Below are positions 63,663 to 64,000 of a DNA stretch of 64,000 nucleotides, in pieces (position 1 is the stretch's first letter; each line of letters opens with the position of its first letter). The position numbers and the translations under genes are program-made. The DNA is taken from NCBI GenBank assembly GCA_963821815.1, contig CAWGFG010000006.1, positions 186,001 through 250,000 on the forward strand, in the 5' to 3' direction. The notes below the pieces were generated by a model. That model ran no database searches, had not been told where the DNA came from, and was given only the letters and a program-made list of their open reading frames with translations. The stretch comes from JASGTU01 sp963821815 (lineage in GTDB: Bacteria > Chloroflexota > Anaerolineae > Caldilineales > Caldilineaceae).

Positions 63663-63780
63663 AGGTCCTAAGAGGGTCGAGACAACAAAATACAGCACCC
63701 GCCGTAAAGGCGGGCACTGGATAAGCATGCTAGGCTGGGGGACAGGGATTCGAACCCCGATCATCTGATCCAGAGTCAGA
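63663..63780. repeat. Right copy of tRNA-Gln 3'-half plus flank (att-like direct repeat)
   Basis: This segment matches 40136-40254 in the same orientation. It contains the 3' half of the complete tRNA-Gln gene (63735-63780) and about 72 bases beyond the tRNA 3' end, including the terminator hairpin. Here the tRNA is complete, so this copy is the intact end in an integration model. Confidence 0.8.
63698..63714 (-). terminator. tRNA-Gln terminator
   Basis: On the minus strand CCCGCC, a 5-base loop and GGCGGG form a stem 21 bases after the tRNA 3' end. It is followed by TGCTGTATTTTGTTG. In the left repeat copy the corresponding stem is destroyed (CCGCCGTAAAGAAGTGC), consistent with loss of function there. 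Confidence 0.65.
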
Positions 63781-63806
63781 CGTTCTGCCTATTAAACTAT
63801 CCCCCA
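63735..63806 (-). tRNA. tRNA-Gln (anticodon CTG)
   Basis: On the minus strand the acceptor strands TGGGGGA and TCCCCCA pair over seven positions. The D arm is GTTT...GAAC, the anticodon arm is TCTGA-CTCTGGA-TCAGA with anticodon CTG, and the T arm is CGGGG-TTCGAAT-CCCTG. The discriminator base is G and no CCA is encoded. All four arms fold without mismatches apart from G-T pairs, so the tRNA should be functional and read CAG codons. Confidence 0.93.
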
Positions 63807-64000
63807 ATATATAGTATGAGTGCTCAACCAAATCACTACATCAAGTGGTGCGGCCACCTTCCCAAAAAAGGAGTACGACGGTCAGCTAGCACCGCTGTAC
63901 ACTCAGATGGTATGCCTTAGCCCATTGGGTGTTGCCTGAGAGATTAGGTAGAATCTCATTAGCTTAATGATGCTAATTCATCGGTACAGCTTGCCCACGC
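63807..64000 (-). other. tRNA promoter region
   Basis: On the minus strand TACTAT ends about 6 bases before the tRNA 5' end and resembles a -10 box. No convincing -35 box or gene is visible in the remaining bases to the window edge. Confidence 0.35.

Noticed and set aside
40136..63780. Transposon or insertion sequence within the island
   Set aside because: I found no transposase, resolvase or integrase reading frame and no terminal inverted repeats; only the tRNA-derived direct repeats.

Overview
The window reads as a chromosomal segment of an uncultured or poorly studied member of the Chloroflexota, most likely near Anaerolineae or Caldilineae. I infer this from the gene mix: CgeB-type glycosyltransferases, the DUF892, CsbD, DUF3618 and YihY stress families, a bacterial topoisomerase IB, a very large cyclic-glucan-synthase-like protein, DNRLRE/CBM96 and thrombospondin-type-3 surface proteins, and secreted proteins ending in a short FLPQ or YLPQ motif. 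No rRNA or ribosomal protein gene is present to settle the taxonomy. The only RNA gene I can support is one tRNA-Gln(CTG).

Layout. 1-7.6 kb (all minus strand) is a glycan or nucleotide-sugar operon: two NAD-dependent epimerases (one fused to a clan GH-A hydrolase), a zinc MDR dehydrogenase, a GT4 enzyme and two CgeB-type glycosyltransferases, several with 4-base overlaps. 7.6-13.8 kb is sparse and holds a PRC-barrel lipoprotein, a CsbD-like protein, a rhodanese-CBS gene split by an in-frame TGA, and a DUF892 protein. 13.8-33.2 kb is a stress and envelope region: topoisomerase IB, a cyclic beta-1,2-glucan synthase relative broken by two frameshifts and preceded by two UspA genes (one frameshifted), then DUF3618, holin-X-like, YihY, CsbD, DUF892 and DUF389 genes. 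33.2-39.6 kb holds an ion channel, an intact 6-phosphogluconate dehydrogenase, clear remnants of zwf and glgX, a DUF1269 protein and a pair of small haem-copper-oxidase-like membrane proteins.

40.1-63.8 kb is different. It is bounded by two imperfect direct copies of a segment of about 119 bp made of the 3' half of tRNA-Gln plus its downstream flank; the right copy belongs to the complete tRNA. The 23.5 kb between them carries only intact genes: a PAS-PAS-GAF histidine kinase with its NarL-type regulator, a degenerate receiver, a GT2-GtrA-HPr-kinase-like fusion, a four-gene overlapping cassette (GT39/PMT-like transferase, phosphoesterase, lipoprotein, GH99-like protein), GDP-mannose pyrophosphorylase, and three secreted proteins. 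Two of these are very large multidomain metallophosphatases encoded convergently.

My reading is that the right-hand segment is an old tRNA-associated genomic island specifying a surface mannosylation and mannan-processing system: GDP-mannose made by ManC, transferred to a lipid carrier by the GT2-GtrA protein, used by the PMT-like enzyme, and trimmed by GH99-like enzymes. The left 40 kb contains at least eight disrupted genes and looks like a region under relaxed selection. All functions are inferred from sequence motifs read by eye; no database search was run.
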